A stretch of 5,508 nt of DNA. Source: CAYOOT01 sp964405665. GTDB taxonomy: Bacteria > Bdellovibrionota_C > UBA2361 > SZUA-149 > CAZDWZ01. Positions 4,305-5,508 of this stretch are shown in pieces. Numbering within the stretch: the stretch's first letter is position 1; each line of letters opens with the position of its first letter. Under the pieces are notes generated by a model. The model was not told the origin of the DNA. It searched no databases and worked only from the letters and a program-made list of their open reading frames with translations. The stretch is from positions 1 to 5,508 of the forward strand of contig CAYOOT010000117.1 of the NCBI GenBank assembly GCA_964405665.1, in the 5' to 3' direction. Made by a program: the position numbers and the translations under genes.

Positions 4305-5396
4305 TTGATTTCCAAACGTTCAAAGTCAGTAGATTCTTCCGGAATAAGAAAAGTATTTGATTTAGCTGCAAAGCTAAAAGATCCAATTAACTTAAGTATC
4401 GGTCAGCCAGATTTTGATGCTTTCCCCGAAATAAAAAAAGCAACTATTGATGCAATCAATTCCAGAAAAAATGGCTACACCCAAACTCAAGGGATTCCCG
4501 AGTTAAGAGAAAAAATTCAAAACAAATATGGTCTGAAACCAGGAGATGGCAGAAGTTGTTTTGTTACTTCCGGAGTAAGTGGTGGACTATTTTTAAGTTA
4601 TCTTTCAATGATGGATCCGGGAGATGAAATTTTAATTCCCGATCCTTATTTTGTGATGTATCGAGATTTGGCTTCTTTAGTAAATATCACACCTCGCTGT
4701 TACAATACTTATCCTGATTTTAAAATTCGCGCTGAGGAATTGGAAAAATCTTATAATCCGGCAGTAAAAGCAATTATCATCGCCAGCCCGGGTAATCCTA
4801 CAGGTTATGCACTGACAGAAGAAGAATACAAAACAATAGTTGATTTTGCCAAAGTTCACGATCTGTGGCTAATCTTTGATGAAATCTACGAATGTTTTTG
4901 TTATGACCGCCCCCATATTAAAGCTCTTGGGTCCTATGAAAAACTTTTAATCTTAGGCGGCTATTCTAAATCTCACGGGGTTCCCGGTTGGAGAATGGGC
5001 TATGCAATTGGGTCCGATCTCTTAATTAATGAAATGACCAAGCTGCAACAATATACCTTTGTTTGTGCACCGTCGATTGCTCAATGGGGACTGGTCGGAG
5101 GTTTTGAAATAGATTTTTCTGGCAAGCTAGAAGACTATCGCAGAAAAAGAAATTTTATTTATCAGGCGCTTAAAGATAAGTACAATGTAGAAAAACCAGG
5201 TGGTGCCTTTTACATTTTCCCGGAAGCTCCTGGAAAAAAAGCTAAAGAATTTGTCGAAAAATGTATTGAAAATAATTTATTGCTGGTTCCAGGATCAGTT
5301 TTTTCCACAAGAGATACTCACTTTCGTCTTTCCTTTTCTGCTCCGATGGAGAAGTTGGAACAAGGGGCTGAGATTTTATTGAAATTGGTTAAATAA
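4305..5396 (+). CDS. Class I PLP-dependent aminotransferase
   Basis: A fold-type I aminotransferase of the aspartate/aromatic aminotransferase superfamily; it moves an amino group between an amino acid and a 2-oxo acid, in the cytoplasm. The 363-residue product opens with the family's N-terminal SSGIRKVFDLA and INLSIGQPDF (28-37). It has the SPGNPTG motif (161-167; N164 contacts PLP), FDEIYE (191-196; D192 pairs with the pyridine nitrogen, Y195 with O3'), GGYSKSHGVPGWRMGY (218-233) with the Schiff-base lysine K222 and phosphate-binding R230, and R341 in HFRLSFS, the substrate carboxylate-binding arginine. All catalytic residues are present, so it should be active; substrate cannot be told. 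The start is unusual: TTG at 4305, no Shine-Dalgarno site, and an in-frame stop at 4275-4277, leaving no ATG or GTG upstream. The N-terminus nevertheless aligns with the family, so TTG (or nearby ATT/ATA) is plausible. Confidence 0.93.
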   Translation: MISKRSKSVDSSGIRKVFDLAAKLKDPINLSIGQPDFDAFPEIKKATIDAINSRKNGYTQTQGIPELREKIQNKYGLKPGDGRSCFVTSGVSGGLFLSYLSMMDPGDEILIPDPYFVMYRDLASLVNITPRCYNTYPDFKIRAEELEKSYNPAVKAIIIASPGNPTGYALTEEEYKTIVDFAKVHDLWLIFDEIYECFCYDRPHIKALGSYEKLLILGGYSKSHGVPGWRMGYAIGSDLLINEMTKLQQYTFVCAPSIAQWGLVGGFEIDFSGKLEDYRRKRNFIYQALKDKYNVEKPGGAFYIFPEAPGKKAKEFVEKCIENNLLLVPGSVFSTRDTHFRLSFSAPMEKLEQGAEILLKLVK

Positions 5397-5419
5397 AAAA
5401 AATTAAAAATTTAAGTAAT

Positions 5420-5456
5420 ATTTCTTGCACTAAGCTAAGAAATTTTCTACTTTTTT
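5420..5456 (+). terminator. Weak candidate terminator of the aminotransferase gene
   Basis: A perfect 7 bp inverted repeat, ATTTCTT (5420-5426) and AAGAAAT (5437-5443), encloses a 10-base loop and is followed by T-rich sequence with a run of six T at 5451-5456. The stem has only one G-C pair, so it would be a poor Rho-independent terminator. Its position, 24 bases after the stop codon, fits. Confidence 0.35.
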
Positions 5457-5508
5457 CTGATTTCTGATTTCTGATTTCTGATTTCTGATTTCTGATTTCT
5501 GATTTCTG
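5454..5508. repeat. Heptanucleotide tandem repeat (TTTCTGA)n
   Basis: Seven perfect copies of TTTCTGA (5454-5502) and six bases of an eighth run to the last base of the window, so the array is truncated and its full length unknown. No unit deviates. Perfect short arrays expand and shrink by polymerase slippage. It lies outside any gene seen here. Stop codons occur in the frames (TGA on this strand; TCAGAAA units on the other are open), so a coding role on the reverse strand beyond the window cannot be fully excluded. It can equally mark an assembly end. Confidence 0.95.

Noticed and set aside
4677..4859. Minus-strand open frame inside the aminotransferase gene
   Set aside because: Antisense shadow of a gene with all its catalytic motifs; Cys/Phe-rich translation without a family resemblance.
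5200..5382. Plus-strand open frame in another phase of the aminotransferase gene
   Set aside because: Out-of-phase shadow; the real frame carries the substrate-binding arginine and continues to 5396.
5454..5508. CRISPR-like array
   Set aside because: Units are 7 bases with no spacers between them, so it is a simple tandem repeat.

Overview
The window is AT-rich bacterial chromosome with five clear genes and two well-separated blocks of repeats. Shine-Dalgarno-type start sites, a LexA/RecA pair, an S18 gene and intrinsic terminators identify it as bacterial. RecA loop sequences look proteobacterial. The crotonase subtype and a small helix-turn-helix-like protein resemble families I associate with deltaproteobacteria-like lineages (Myxococcota, Desulfobacterota, Bdellovibrionota or candidate relatives). 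This placement is from memory of family motifs, not from a search, and is tentative.

Layout. At 1-2040 the minus strand carries a lexA-recA operon: a promoter near 2000, lexA (1940-1281), a 42 bp gap, recA (1238-99), then a strong intrinsic terminator (64-34). LexA represses SOS genes, RecA filaments trigger LexA self-cleavage, so both halves of the SOS switch are made from one transcript. At 2041-2823 the plus strand carries a divergently oriented crotonase-family gene that lacks both classical hydratase glutamates. From 2824 to 3421 there is about 600 bp without a convincing gene, holding a pair of inverted, GC-rich REP-like elements (3046-3191), a structured AT-rich patch (2884-2945), and a promoter with a direct repeat (3336-3407). 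At 3422-3745 is a small protein of unknown function. At 3923-4246 is rpsR (ribosomal protein S18), with a near-consensus promoter and two possible starts. At 4305-5396 is a class I PLP-dependent aminotransferase that starts with TTG just after a hairpin. The last 55 bases are a heptanucleotide tandem repeat running off the window edge.

The most interesting thread is a dispersed repeat with core TTGGAGCGCGGAC. It occurs as the inverted pair at 3046-3191, as a half-copy directly behind the recA terminator (21-33), and as a degenerate copy forming the hairpin between rpsR and the aminotransferase (4256-4293). I see no defence system, CRISPR array, transposase, tRNA or rRNA. I do not claim a new system; the repeats and the altered crotonase active site are the items worth checking.
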